DNA from: Streptomyces roseolus
Lineage (GTDB): Bacteria > Actinomycetota > Actinomycetes > Streptomycetales > Streptomycetaceae
Length of the DNA: 64,000 nt
Assembly: GCF_014649855.1 (NCBI RefSeq)
Contig: NZ_BMTV01000011.1
Span: 124,001 to 188,000, forward strand
Direction: 5' to 3'
A program made the translations under genes and the position numbers. This document shows positions 42,899-52,541 of the stretch, piece by piece; the first letter of the stretch is position 1, and every line of letters starts with the position of its first letter. The notes below the pieces were generated by a model. That model did not search any database and was not told where the DNA came from. It was given only the letters and a program-made list of their open reading frames with translations.

Positions 42899-45800
42899 CT
42901 AGAACAGCACCGCGGCGTCTCCTCCGGTCGGCACCGCCTCTCTCTGCGGGCTGCGCGGGGCGGGCACGGCCCGGGCCGGGGCGGTCAGGTCCAGGTCGAG
43001 GCTGCTGTTCATGTCCAGCTCGAACCGGCCGTAGGGGTTCACGTGCGTCCAGAACAGCGGGGCAGGGCCCGCCGGTCGGCGTCGGTGAGCATGTCGGCCC
43101 ACTTCTGGTCGGCGAGGACCTGCTGGATCAGCAGCGTGTTGACGTGCACGAGGGCGGACTGGAGCAGGTGCAGGGCGAGCATGGACACCTCCTGCGACTC
43201 CTTGTCCGACCCGGCCAGGTCGCCGTCCTTGCCGTAGAAGAGGTCCTTGTTCGCGCTGTCCCAGTTCTCCACCACCTGCGGACCCCCGTGGATCTCCTGC
43301 CGGAGTTCGACGTCGGCGAGGTAGTCGCAGACGAACGCCGTGCGTACCGCCCGCCCGAGTTCCTCGATCGCCTGGTAGGTGGGGTGCTTGGGTCCGCCGC
43401 GGGCGAAGCGGCGCAGGACCTGCTCGGCCTCGGCGGTGCCCAGGCGCAGGGCGGTGTTGTACTTCACGATCTGGTCGTACTGCTTGCGGATCAGGTCCCA
43501 GTTGATCGTCTTGGTCGACAGCACCGGTGCGAGGTTCGGCCAGTTGTCGTCCTCACCGGCGGCGGGCCGGTACAGCCGCGCGGAGCCGATGTTCTTCAGC
43601 CGCGGCATCAGCTTGAAGTCGAGCATGTGGGCGAAGGCGAAGCCGACGATGGACGCGCCGTGGGTGTCGGTGTACTGCCGGTCGACCTCCATGTCGGTGC
43701 AGTGTCGCAGCACGCCCTTGATCATCGAGGCGACCTCGGAGGCGGAGCAGGACTTGAGCTGGGAGTAGATGCACACCGACTTCCGCTCGACGTGCCAGTG
43801 GTTCATCACGCCGGGGCCGCGGTAACGCTGGTGCCACTCGGTCATCAGGTTGCTGGACCAGGCGCCGAACTTGCGGCTGTCGGAGGCGCACGCGGTGCCG
43901 GTGCCCCACCACATCTCGTCCCGGGCGGCGAAGGTGGCGTTCACCAGCTTGCGCAAGGCGGCGCGCATGTTGGCCCGGTTGACGAACAGGTGCCGCACCC
44001 GGCGCAGCGTCGCCTCGGACTCGCCGTGCTTGCCGGTGACCGTGACCCGCTTGACGCCCATGTTGGTGCCCAGACCGAACAGCACCAGCAGCAGCCGGCG
44101 CCGCAGTACGTCCCTGGACAGGTTCTCTCTGGTGGCGACCGAGGTGAACTCGACGATGAAGCCGGTGTCGAACTCGGCGTACTTCAGGATGTCCAGCAGG
44201 TCGATGGTGCCCCAGCGCCGCTCGATCTCCGCCTTGACGGCGACCAGGAACTCCGGCTCCTCCTGCTTGCCGCGCGGGGAGACCCTGATCCACGGCTCGC
44301 CGTGCTTCTTGACGATCGCGACCCCGCCCGTGGTGCCCGCGGACAGAGCCTGCTCGAAGCGGTCCAACGAGTGCGGAGCTTGGCCTTCAAGGCGGTGATG
44401 AACTCACCCGCGTCCTGCGGCTGGCCCAGGGCCGCGTAGTGGACGTCCCGGTTGTCCTCGAAGTCGGCGGGCAGGTCGTCCTCCGGATTACGCCACCGGC
44501 TCGCGCCCACCACCCAGATCTCCCGACGGCGCAGCGCGTCCCGCAGGGAACGAGCACGCACAGCTCATACGGGATGCGCTCGACCCGGCCCTTGTCGTCC
44601 ACCACTGCCGCCCGCCACTGCTCGGGCACCACCCCGTCCAGCGGCACCGTCTCCGCCGCATCGAAGAACGCGCCCTCCTTCAACGGCTGCCCCAGATACC
44701 GCCTCAGCAGGTCGATCGCGTCCATCACCGGCCGGTAGGCGGTGTTGTTGCACTTCAGCTCCAGCGCCTTCAGCAGCGGCGACGGCATCTGCCTCCAGTG
44801 CGCCGAGGACGAGGAGCGCAGCACGGCGCCGGACCCGGGCCTTGTACCGGGCCTCGTTCGCCGCGGCCTCCGCCGCCAGGGCCTTCAGCGTCTTCTCACC
44901 ACCGACCACCGGGAAGATCACCCGCCGCACCGTGCCGGACGGCTCCGACAGGGCCGCCTCCGCGACCCGCAGCAGCATCGCCTCTTTGTCCCGGACCTTC
45001 TTCAGCTCCGCCCCCAGCTCCTTGTCGACCTTCCGCTCCGCCCGCGTGATGATCTTCAGCACGAGCTGGATGAACAGGTCCACCAGCGAGTCGGTGATCT
45101 CCGTCTGGCGCACGTGGCACAGCGTGGCCAGCAGTGTCAGGCGCCGTGGCGGCTTCATCCGCTCCAGGTTCGCCGGGTACTCCTTCGACGCCCGCGCCCG
45201 CCAGGCGTCCACGAGCTTCTCCGACACGTCCGCGAACAGGTCCGCGGGCAGCTCCAGGCGCCGTACCCGCTCCAGCTTGTTCACCTCGGCCAGCAGGCTC
45301 TCCAGGCCCGGGGCGCCGGGGTCGGTCTTCAGCTCGGTGAAGTGCGACCGCCCGCCCCCGACCGCGGCGCCGTCGCCGTCGACGCCCTGCTCGGTTCCGT
45401 CGCCCGTGATCAGGTCCTCCAGCCGTCAGCGCGTCGCGTGGCTGAGCCGGTCCAGCGAGAGCCGCTTCTCGAAGTCCTTGACCGCCTTGCCGACCAGCCG
45501 CCGAACCTGACCGGGCGCCGGCGGCTCGACGTGGTCGTCGCGGCACCGGGCCACCACCGCGGCCGCCACCCGGTCCCGCGACAGCTCCACCGGACACAAC
45601 TCGGTCGCCAGCCACGCGGCCAGCCGGTCCTGGTCCTCCTCGGTGTTCGCCCGGAACCCGTACGCCGCCCGGATCTCGCCCCGATGCCGCTGGATCGCCT
45701 TGCTCTGCCAGTCGTACCCCGCCCACGCCCCTGCCGGGACCTTCACCTGCTGCGCCACGTACTCCACCGCGGCGGACGGCACCTCCCTGGCCGACTCCGG

Positions 45801-45977
45801 GAACCGGGCCTCCGCCTCGAAAAACTTCAGCAACAGCGCGAACCCGAGCCGGGTCGCCCCGGACTTGTTCCGCACCCGCTTCATGTCGTCTTCCAGCAGC
45901 GTCCAGACCTCGATCAGGTCCTCCGGCTCCCAGTCCTGCTGCACCCGCACTCCTCTACCCCGACCGAGATCACTCAT
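42899..45977 (-). pseudogene. tnpA: Tn3-family transposase, broken by nonsense and frameshifts
   Basis: Pieces of one ~1000-residue Tn3 transposase lie in order on the minus strand. The N-terminal part (DWEPEDLIEVWTLLEDDMKR) runs from 45977. A TGA at 45426 replaces one codon within LSHATR-x-RLEDLITGDG. The frame shifts near 44,830 (before LRSSSSAHWRQM), 44,555 (before SLRDALRRREIW), 44,370 (before LDRFEQALSAGT) and 43,065 (before LFWTHVNPYGRF). The C-terminal DDE part is mostly in 43039-44367 (ARLYRPAAGEDDNWPNLAPV, YTDTHGASIVGFAFAHML). It cannot make active enzyme as read. Confidence 0.88.
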
Positions 45978-46021
45978 TCGGCTCAACGATGCGCCCAGCC
46001 AGGAGAAACGAGGACCGGGGC

Positions 46022-46072
46022 AATCACACAGCGCTACACGTCCGTTCGCCGTAGCTATACGAGAACAGGGCC
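46022..46072 (-). repeat. Right terminal inverted repeat
   Basis: Reverse complement starts GGCCCTGTTCTCGTATAGCT and ends GTGTGATT, pairing with 34460-34510. Confidence 0.88.
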
Positions 46073-46146
46073 GTGTCCCGCGGCTTCCGGCGACGGTGAT
46101 CCGGACTCTGGGGCTGGATCGGACCATCCCGTGCTCCTTCGCCTGA
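46073..46146 (+). pseudogene. STAS-domain gene, 3' part; starts with GTGTC duplication
   Basis: 46073-46077 is GTGTC, the second target-site copy. Read in the frame of 34202, the sequence continues (R)VPRLPATVIRTLGLDRTI..PCSFA and stops at 46146. LRTLGLDRx is the usual last helix of STAS domains. This confirms it as the missing end of the gene cut at 34459. Confidence 0.88.
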
Positions 46147-46729
46147 CCGGGCCCTTCCCGGAAACCGGCCCTCGGGAAAGTTCCGTCAGGTCCTGCCTGC
46201 GCGGCCGGGACGGCAAGGCGCTGAGACGGCAGGGCACTTCGGGCAGCCCCCGGGTTCTCAGGCCGGAACAAGAAGGCAGGCACGGGGAACGACGCGGCCA
46301 CGCACGGGACGACGGACGGCCACCACGAGGCGGTGGCACCCCGGCGCCCAACCGGACCCGACCGCACCGAAGCGCTGCGGTGCCCGGCACCGTCTCGCTG
46401 GAGCACATCGTCTTCACCCCCACACGTCCTCCCGGCTGTGCAGCCGGTCCATCACCGTGTGGGCGGCGTGGACACCGTCGTGCAGCTGCACGACGGCGCG
46501 CCACCCACCTCTGTCCTGGCGAGATCGACGAGGACGAACACCGGCGCCTCGTGACCGCCCTGTCAGCCGCTCCGCCCGATGGTCCCTGATGCGGGTCCCC
46601 CTCGCCGCCGTCGGTCCGCTCTCCGACCGCGCCGACGGCCCGGGGGCCTCGCTGTACCCCGGGGAATCCGGCCGGGGCTCCTCGTAACGCCTCGGCCGCG
46701 AAGTCGGGTCGTGGCCCCGGCCCCGGGTG
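46147..46729. other. Region with SHOCT fragment
   Basis: 583 bases. At 46,517-46,589 (plus) the frame reads CPGEIDEDEHRRLVTALSAA before a stop, the C-terminal motif of a SHOCT protein like that at 15049, with its membrane part missing. A duplicated phrase VVQLHDG appears in both strands around 46,480-46,500 because the DNA there is near-palindromic. Otherwise nothing recognised. Confidence 0.45.
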
Positions 46730-47605
46730 TCAGTCGTGCGGCACGACCGCCACGGGTGCGGAGGCATGGTGCAGGACGGCGTGGGTGACCGCTCCGAGGC
46801 GTCGCAGGCCCGCCTCGTGGGAGCGGCGACCGACGACGACCAGGCCGGCACGGACGCTGCTGTGCAGCAGCACTTCGGAGGGCGAGCCGATCTCGAAGTG
46901 CTCGATGACCTCCACCCCGGGGTACTTGTCGCGCCATGGCGCGAGGACGTCGGCCAGGACCTCCCGGTTGATCCGCGCCAGAGCACCGGCCTGGTCGGCC
47001 AGGTACAGCGACCCGGGACCCCAGGCAAGGGCTGTCGGGATGCTCCAGGCGTGCACGACACGCAGGGCCGCTCCTCGTTCGGCGGCGGCCGTGAAGGCGA
47101 ACTCCAGGACGGAGTCGCCGCTCTCTCCGGGTTCCTGGACGCCGACCACCACCTCCTCCTCCCCGGGTTCGTGCCGGCGCGTGGAGACCTCGGGCCTCCT
47201 GACCATGACGACGGGCCCTGTCGCCTGTCGAAGCACGTGGAGCGAGACGGAGCCGATCAGATAACCGGTGAGAGTGCCGTAGCCACGGGATCCCAGCACC
47301 AGCATCTCGGCGTGTGCGGCCTCGGTGAGAAGGGTGGGCACCGGGTCGCCGACGAGGAGTTCGGTGGTGACGTCCAGGGACGGGTGCTTCTTGGCGATGC
47401 GGGCCCGCGCCTCGTTGAGCGCGTCGCGTGCCCAGCGCTCCTCCGCCGCGCGGTCGCCGACGTACACCACGTCGGTGGGGCCCCAGACCCAGGCATGGAC
47501 CAGCCGCACGCTCGCGCCGCGGCGCTCCGCCTCGTCCGCCGCCCAGTCCGCTGCCGCGAGGGCGTGGTCGGTTCCGTCGAGTCCTACGGTGATGGTGCCG
47601 GACAT
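46730..47605 (-). CDS. Two-domain universal stress protein (VGRR type)
   Basis: 291 residues, MSGTITVGLDGTDHALAAAD. N-terminal loop LGSRGYGTLTGYLIGSVSLH; linker with EEEVVVGVQEPGESGDSVLE; second domain VGRRSHEAGLRRLGAVTHAV, end VAVVPHD. A GGGAGG site is five bases before ATG 47605. Its linker and second half (WGPGSLYLADQAGALARINR) resemble those of the USP at 33176. Confidence 0.92.
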   Translation of the reverse strand: MSGTITVGLDGTDHALAAADWAADEAERRGASVRLVHAWVWGPTDVVYVGDRAAEERWARDALNEARARIAKKHPSLDVTTELLVGDPVPTLLTEAAHAEMLVLGSRGYGTLTGYLIGSVSLHVLRQATGPVVMVRRPEVSTRRHEPGEEEVVVGVQEPGESGDSVLEFAFTAAAERGAALRVVHAWSIPTALAWGPGSLYLADQAGALARINREVLADVLAPWRDKYPGVEVIEHFEIGSPSEVLLHSSVRAGLVVVGRRSHEAGLRRLGAVTHAVLHHASAPVAVVPHD

Positions 47606-47698
47606 GGGTGCCTCCCGGGGCTGCCGGTGCGGGTGAAGGCGTCGGCGGAGCTGCTGACGCGGTGAGGCGAGCCTCGCAGGAACCCGGCGGCCGGCGCT

Positions 47699-47713
47699 GG
47701 GGCCGATCGTCCC
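47699..47713. promoter_or_regulatory. DosR-like palindrome
   Basis: GGGGCCGATCGTCCC, 94 bases upstream of the USP start at 47605 (minus). Confidence 0.6.
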
Positions 47714-47846
47714 TGACGTGGGCCTCGATGGCCCTGCTGTGCTGCCCGCCAGGGCCTTGAGCCGGTCTCAGGTGGCAAAGAGCGCGGGAGGGAGTCGTGG
47801 GCGGCACGAGGTCCGCGGCGTGTGCGAGAGGCCCCGCTCCCGCTCC

Positions 47847-47860
47847 GGGCCACTGGTCCC
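47847..47860. promoter_or_regulatory. DosR-like palindrome, hmp distal
   Basis: GGGCCACTGGTCCC, 158 bases before the hmp start. Paired with the site 40 bases downstream. Confidence 0.6.
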
Positions 47861-47899
47861 GGGCTCTTGCTCCGCACCGGACCGTGAGGCCCTGAACCC

Positions 47900-47913
47900 G
47901 GGACCTTGGTCCC
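47900..47913. promoter_or_regulatory. DosR-like palindrome, hmp proximal
   Basis: GGGACCTTGGTCCC, the site most like the mycobacterial DosR box core GGGAC-N4-GTCCC. 105 bases before the hmp start. Confidence 0.65.
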
Positions 47914-48017
47914 GCGTCCTGCGCACACAGGAGGTCGGGCGGTCTTCAGCCTGCTAAACCAGGAGGTGCCTGCCGCTGTGCAGTGCGAAACCCCTCCGCT
48001 TCCCCCTCAGGAGTGTC

Positions 48018-49220
48018 ATGCTGTCTGCCGAGTCGGCCGCGCTGATCCGGGCCACCCTGCCTGCCGTCGGCGGGGCACTGGACGAGATAACCACCCGGTT
48101 CTACGCCACGATGTTCGCCGAGCACCCCGAGCTGCTGGACGGCATGTTCAACCGGGGCAACCAGGCCAGTGGCGCGCAGCGCCGGGCCCTTGCCGGGTCG
48201 ATCGCCGCCTTCGCCGGTTCGCTCCTGGCGGAGCCCGGCACCCGCCCGGACGCCCTGCTCGCCCGCATCGCCCACAAGCACGTGGCCGTGGGCGTCACCG
48301 ACGATCAGTACACCCTCGTGCACAAGTACCTGTTCGCCGCCATCACCGACGTCCTGGGCGAAGCGGTCACCCCGGACGTCGCGGCCGCCTGGGACGAGGT
48401 CTACTGGCTGATGGCCGGCGCCCTCATCGCGCAGGAAGCCCGCCTCTGCCTCGAAGCCCAGGTGCGACCCGGGCACCCCTGGCGACAGTGGACCGTCGTC
48501 GAACGTCGCGACGAGACCGCCGACACCGTCTCCTTCCTGCTGCGGCCCTCCGACGGTGCCCCGGCTCCTCGCGCCCGGGCCGGACAGTACGTCAGCGTGC
48601 GCGTGCGGATGCCCGACGGCGTGCACCAACTGCGCCAGTACAGCCTCTCCTCGGCACCCGGCGACCAGGTGCGCCGGATCACCGTCAAGCGCGTGCGCGG
48701 GAACGGCGCTCCCGAGGGCGAAGTGTCGAACCTGTTGCACCGCACTCTCGAGGCCGGCGACGAACTCACCCTCTCCGTCCCGTTCGGTGACGTGGTGCTG
48801 GACGAGACGGACGCGCCGTTGGCACTCGTCTCCGCGGGCATCGGCTGCACACCGATGGTGTCCATGCTGGAGCGCCTCACCGGCGAGACGTCCACCCGCT
48901 CCGTCACGGTCCTGCACGCCGACCGTTCGCCCGCCGACCACGCGCTGCGGGCCGACACCAAGCGGCTGGTCGACGCGTTGCCCGAGGCACGCGCCCAGTT
49001 CTGGTACGAGCGGGACGCGGCGGAGGAGCCCGGCTCCCGGACGGGGCTGATGGAGCTCGACGCGCTGGAACTTCCGGCCGACGCGAGCGTGTACCTGTGC
49101 GGCCCGCTCTCCTTCATGCGCGAGGTCAGGTCGCAGCTGCTGCGCGGCGGCATCCCCGCCCGCAACGTCCGCTACGAGGTCTTCGGCCCCGACCTGTGGC
49201 TGGCCGACGCCACCGCCTGA
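48018..49220 (+). CDS. hmp: Flavohemoprotein, nitric oxide dioxygenase
   Basis: 400 residues. The globin domain (about 1-140) has distal Tyr29 (RFYATMF) and the proximal His in IAHKH (88). The FAD domain has RQYSLSSAPGDQ; the NAD domain has SAGIGCTPMVSMLERL and YLCGPLSFMREV. The enzyme uses NAD(P)H and O2 to turn NO into nitrate, and reduces NO slowly without oxygen. Two DosR-like sites precede it, which fits NO control of DosR systems. A hairpin terminator follows. Confidence 0.93.
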   Translation: MLSAESAALIRATLPAVGGALDEITTRFYATMFAEHPELLDGMFNRGNQASGAQRRALAGSIAAFAGSLLAEPGTRPDALLARIAHKHVAVGVTDDQYTLVHKYLFAAITDVLGEAVTPDVAAAWDEVYWLMAGALIAQEARLCLEAQVRPGHPWRQWTVVERRDETADTVSFLLRPSDGAPAPRARAGQYVSVRVRMPDGVHQLRQYSLSSAPGDQVRRITVKRVRGNGAPEGEVSNLLHRTLEAGDELTLSVPFGDVVLDETDAPLALVSAGIGCTPMVSMLERLTGETSTRSVTVLHADRSPADHALRADTKRLVDALPEARAQFWYERDAAEEPGSRTGLMELDALELPADASVYLCGPLSFMREVRSQLLRGGIPARNVRYEVFGPDLWLADATA

Positions 49221-49284
49221 CCGACCGCCCTGCCGTTCCAGGCCATCGCTTCGTGCGAGGACCAACCCCCTCGCACACCCCTAC

Positions 49285-49320
49285 GGTGCCCGGCTTCCTG
49301 CTCCGCGGAAGCCGGGCACC
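49285..49320. terminator. 14-bp hairpin after hmp
   Basis: Arms GGTGCCCGGCTTCC (49285-49298) and its complement (49307-49320) with an 8-base loop, followed by GGTCTTTCCC. It lies between the convergent hmp and pflA genes. Confidence 0.75.
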
Positions 49321-49372
49321 GGTCTTTCCCGGTGCCGCACGGGGCACGCGCCGTTCGCCCCGCCCGGTTCGT

Positions 49373-50101
49373 TCATTGCGCCCGCAGGCCGTGCGCTCGG
49401 AACTGCTCACGCACGCGTTCGGCCAGCGCGGCGTCGGGAACGGGATGGTCACGGAGGGGGAAGGGGATGCCGAGCGCGTCGTACTTGGCGGCACCGAGCT
49501 TGTGGAAGGGAAGGACGTCGACGCGGTCGACGTTGTCCAGATCGGCGAGGAAGCGGGCGAGGCCGTCGACGGCCTCCTCGTCGTCGGTCCAGCCGGGGAC
49601 GAGGACGTAGCGGATCCAGGCCCGGACGCCGAGACGGTTCAGACGGGTGGCGAAGCCGAGGGTGGGTGCGAGCCGGCCGCCGGTCAGGCGCCGGTGGACA
49701 CCGGCGTCGAAGGACTTGATGTCGAGCAGGACGAGATCGGTGTCGGCCAGGAGCGCGTCGTCGGCCCGGGCGCCCAGGACACCGGAGGTGTCGAGGGCGG
49801 TGTGCAGGCCCAGCTCCTTGCACCGCCGCAGGACCTCGGCCGTGAAGGCGGACTGAAGCAGGGGCTCGCCTCCGGTGAGGGTCACTCCCCCGCCGGCCAG
49901 GCCGGTGAACCGCCGGTACCGCTCGATGCGGGCCAGCACGTCGTCCACGGTGGCCTGCTCCCCGTCGCGCATGTGCCAGGTGTCGGGGTTGGCGCAGTAC
50001 AGACAGCGCAGCGGGCAGCCGCTGAGGAAGAGGACGAAACGGGTCCCGGGCCCGTCCACGCCGGTGGACAGGTCCCAGGAGTGGATGCGGCCGGTGGTCA
50101 T
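49373..50101 (-). CDS. pflA: Pyruvate formate-lyase activating enzyme (radical SAM)
   Basis: 242 residues. The cluster motif CPLRCLYC (C29, C33, C36) binds the 4Fe-4S/SAM centre; GGVTLTGGEPLLQ, DTSGVLG and LLDIKSFD are further radical-SAM landmarks. It installs the glycyl radical on the lyase encoded just upstream. Its ATG overlaps the lyase stop by four bases, which ensures matched production. Active only without oxygen. Confidence 0.93.
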   Translation of the reverse strand: MTTGRIHSWDLSTGVDGPGTRFVLFLSGCPLRCLYCANPDTWHMRDGEQATVDDVLARIERYRRFTGLAGGGVTLTGGEPLLQSAFTAEVLRRCKELGLHTALDTSGVLGARADDALLADTDLVLLDIKSFDAGVHRRLTGGRLAPTLGFATRLNRLGVRAWIRYVLVPGWTDDEEAVDGLARFLADLDNVDRVDVLPFHKLGAAKYDALGIPFPLRDHPVPDAALAERVREQFRAHGLRAQ

Positions 50102-52356
50102 CGCGCGCCGTGGAACGTGCGGCCGATGACGTCGAGTTGCTGTTCGCGGGTGAGCCGGACGAAGTGGACGGCGTATCCGGAGACGCGGATGGTCAGCTCC
50201 GGGTAGTCGTCCGGGTGTTCCATGGCGTCCTCCAGTGTGGCGCGGTCGAGGACGTTGACGTTCATGTGGAAGCCGCCTTCGGCGGTGTAGGCGTCGAGGA
50301 TCCCGACGAGGTGTCCCGCGCGTTCGGCCGGATCGTGACCCAGCCCCTCCGGGGTGATGGTCGAGGTCAGGGAGATGCCGTCGCGGGCCTGGTCGTACGG
50401 GATCTTCGCGACCGACAGCGCCGAGGCCGCCATGCCGCGGTGGTCGCGGCCGTTCATCGGGTTGGCGCCCGGGGCGAACGGTGCTCCGGCGCGCCGCCCG
50501 TCGGGAGTGTTGCCCGTGTGCTTGCCGTACACGACGTTGGAGGTGATGGTGAGAACCGACTGCGTGTGTTCGGCACCCCGGTAGGTGGGGTGCCGGCGCA
50601 CCTTGGCCATGAAGGAGCGGACCAGGTCGACGGCGATCCGGTCCGCCCGGTCGTCGTCGTTGCCGTAGGCCGGGTAGTCGCCCTCGACCCGGTAGTCGAC
50701 GGCGAGCCCGGTGGCATCCCGGATGACCCGCACCCGGGCGTGTTTGATGGCCGAGAGGCTGTCGGCGGCCACGGAGAGACCCGCGATGCCGCACGCCATC
50801 GTCCGGTGGACCGGGTGGTCGTGCAGGGCCATCTCGATGCGCTCGTAGGCGTACTTGTCGTGCATGTAGTGGATCACGTTGAGCGCGTTGACGTAGGTCG
50901 CGGCGAGCCAGTCCAGCATGCGGTCGTACGCGCCGGCCACCTCGGCGTGGTCGAGGTACTCGCCGGTCAGCGGGGTGGTCGCGGGGGCGACCTGCTCACC
51001 GGTCATCTCGTCGCGGCCGCCGTTGATCGCGTACAGGAGGGCCTTGGCGAGGTTGACGCGGGCGCCGAAGAACTGCATCTGCCTGCCCACCGCCATCGCG
51101 GAGACGCAGCAGGCGATCGCCGAGTCGTCACCCGTGCGGGGGCGGAGCAGGTCGTCGGACTCGTACTGGATCGAGCTGGTGTCGATGGAGACCTGGGCGC
51201 AGAACCGCTTGAACCCCTCGGGCAGTCGACGGGACCAGAGCACGGTCAGGTTGGGCTCCGGGGCGGGTCCGAGGTTGTAGAGGGTCTGGAGGAAGCGGAA
51301 GGAGGTGCGCGTGACCAGAGGGCGGTCGTCCTCTCCGATGCCGCCGATGGACTCGGTGACCCAGGTGGGGTCGCCGGAGAACAGTGCGTCGTACTCCGGG
51401 GTGCGCAGGAACCGCACGATCCGCAGCTTGATCACGAAGTCGTCGACGAGCTCCTGGGCGCGACTCTCGTCGATGCGCCCCTCGTCGAGGTCGCGCTGGA
51501 GGTAGACGTCCAGGAAGGTGGAGGTGCGGCCGAGGGACATCGCCGCGCCGTTCTGCTCCTTCACCGCGGCCAGGAAGCCCAGGTACAGCCACTGGACGGC
51601 CTCCTGTGCGGTGGCCGCGGGACGGGAGACGTCGCAGCCGTAGGAGGCTGCCATGCGCTCCAGCTCGCCCAGCGCCCTGATCTGCTCGGCCAGTTCTTCC
51701 CGGTCGCGGATGACGTCGGCCGCGGACGGGATGTGGTCGAGGCGCGACCGCTCGGCGCGCTTGGCCTCGATCAGCCGGCTGGTCCCGTACAGCGCGACGC
51801 GGCGGTAGTCGCCGATGATCCGGCCCCGCCCGTACGCGTCGGGCAGGCCCGTGACGATGCCGGCCTTGCGGGCGCGCAGCATCTCGGGGGTGTAGGCGTC
51901 GAAGACGCCGTCGTTGTGGGTCTTGCGGTAGGTGCCGAAGACCGTGGTGACGAACGGGTCGGGCTCGAAGCCGTAGGCGCGCAATCCGTTCTCGACCATG
52001 CGCAGTCCGCCGTTGGGCATGATGGCCCGCTTCAGCGGGGCGTCGGTCTGCAGACCGACGATCAGCTCCCGGTCGCGGTCGATGTAGCCGGGCGCGTGGG
52101 ACGTGATGGTGGAGGGCGTCGCCGTGTCGACGTCGAGGACGCCCTTGCGGCGTTCCTCGGGGAAGAGGGCGGCGACGGCTCTCCACACGGCGAGCGTCCG
52201 GTCCGTGGGACCGGCCAGGAACGCGGCACCGCCTTCGTAAGGGGCGTAGTTGTCCTGGATGAAGGAACGGACGTCGATCTCCCGCTGCCACTCCTCACCG
52301 GTGAAGCCGCGCCACGGCGTGCTGGTGTCGGCGGGGGGCTGGACGGTCACGGTCAT
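50098..52356 (-). CDS. pflB: Pyruvate formate-lyase (glycyl radical enzyme)
   Basis: 752 residues, close to the usual 760. The adjacent catalytic cysteines lie in SAIACCVSAM and the radical glycine in RVSGYAVHF near residue 727. GLPDAYGRGRIIGDYRRVAL and FGARVNLAKALLYAINGG are typical of true PFL rather than glycerol dehydratase. It splits pyruvate with CoA to acetyl-CoA and formate. ATG 52356 has GGAG upstream. Two GGGnCC-type sites lie in the promoter. Oxygen destroys the active enzyme, which is notable in a mycelial aerobe. Confidence 0.93.
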   Translation of the reverse strand: MTVTVQPPADTSTPWRGFTGEEWQREIDVRSFIQDNYAPYEGGAAFLAGPTDRTLAVWRAVAALFPEERRKGVLDVDTATPSTITSHAPGYIDRDRELIVGLQTDAPLKRAIMPNGGLRMVENGLRAYGFEPDPFVTTVFGTYRKTHNDGVFDAYTPEMLRARKAGIVTGLPDAYGRGRIIGDYRRVALYGTSRLIEAKRAERSRLDHIPSAADVIRDREELAEQIRALGELERMAASYGCDVSRPAATAQEAVQWLYLGFLAAVKEQNGAAMSLGRTSTFLDVYLQRDLDEGRIDESRAQELVDDFVIKLRIVRFLRTPEYDALFSGDPTWVTESIGGIGEDDRPLVTRTSFRFLQTLYNLGPAPEPNLTVLWSRRLPEGFKRFCAQVSIDTSSIQYESDDLLRPRTGDDSAIACCVSAMAVGRQMQFFGARVNLAKALLYAINGGRDEMTGEQVAPATTPLTGEYLDHAEVAGAYDRMLDWLAATYVNALNVIHYMHDKYAYERIEMALHDHPVHRTMACGIAGLSVAADSLSAIKHARVRVIRDATGLAVDYRVEGDYPAYGNDDDRADRIAVDLVRSFMAKVRRHPTYRGAEHTQSVLTITSNVVYGKHTGNTPDGRRAGAPFAPGANPMNGRDHRGMAASALSVAKIPYDQARDGISLTSTITPEGLGHDPAERAGHLVGILDAYTAEGGFHMNVNVLDRATLEDAMEHPDDYPELTIRVSGYAVHFVRLTREQQLDVIGRTFHGAR

Positions 52357-52500
52357 GTCGTCATCTCCAAGGGACGGCGGCCTGCGAGGCGGGCGAGACG
52401 GCCCGGCCTCACCTTCGATGCTCGTCGTCCGCCTGCCACCGGCCGAGGGCCGCAAGGGCCGCGCGAAGCCGCTGACCGGCCTTGTCGTTCCGGGTGGGCG

Positions 52501-52541
52501 GGGCCCGGTGGTCCCGGCGGCACGAGGGACCTTGCGCCCTC
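52501..52541. promoter_or_regulatory. Two DosR-like elements upstream of pfl
   Basis: GGGCCCGGTGGTCCC (52501-52515) and GAGGGACCTTGCGCCCTC (52524-52541), 145-185 bases upstream of pflB. The second shares GGGACCTTG with the proximal hmp site. Confidence 0.5.

Larger units (their letters stand above)
34460..46072. mobile_element. Tn3-family transposon, 11.6 kb, with stress cargo
   Basis: Bounded by inverted repeats at 34460-34510 and 46022-46072 (about 43 of 51 positions match by hand; they share GGCCCTGTTCTCGT and TAGCTACGGCGA). A 5-bp GTGTC duplication flanks it. It contains a serine resolvase gene, a broken Tn3 transposase gene, a second partial left end, and cargo of USP-like, TerC, HTH, STAS-like and phosphatase genes. 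It splits a STAS gene whose halves rejoin in frame. No DosR-like palindrome was seen inside, unlike both flanks. It cannot transpose alone as read. Confidence 0.9.

Noticed and set aside
43039..44367. A complete 442-residue transposase
   Set aside because: It is only the middle-to-late part of a ~1000-residue Tn3 transposase; both earlier and later parts are in other frames.
38937..46072. A 7.1-kb transposon starting at the inner inverted repeat as the inserted unit
   Set aside because: Its left flank is GTCTC, not the GTGTC after the right end, whereas the outer repeat at 34460 is flanked by GTGTC and lies exactly inside the STAS reading frame.
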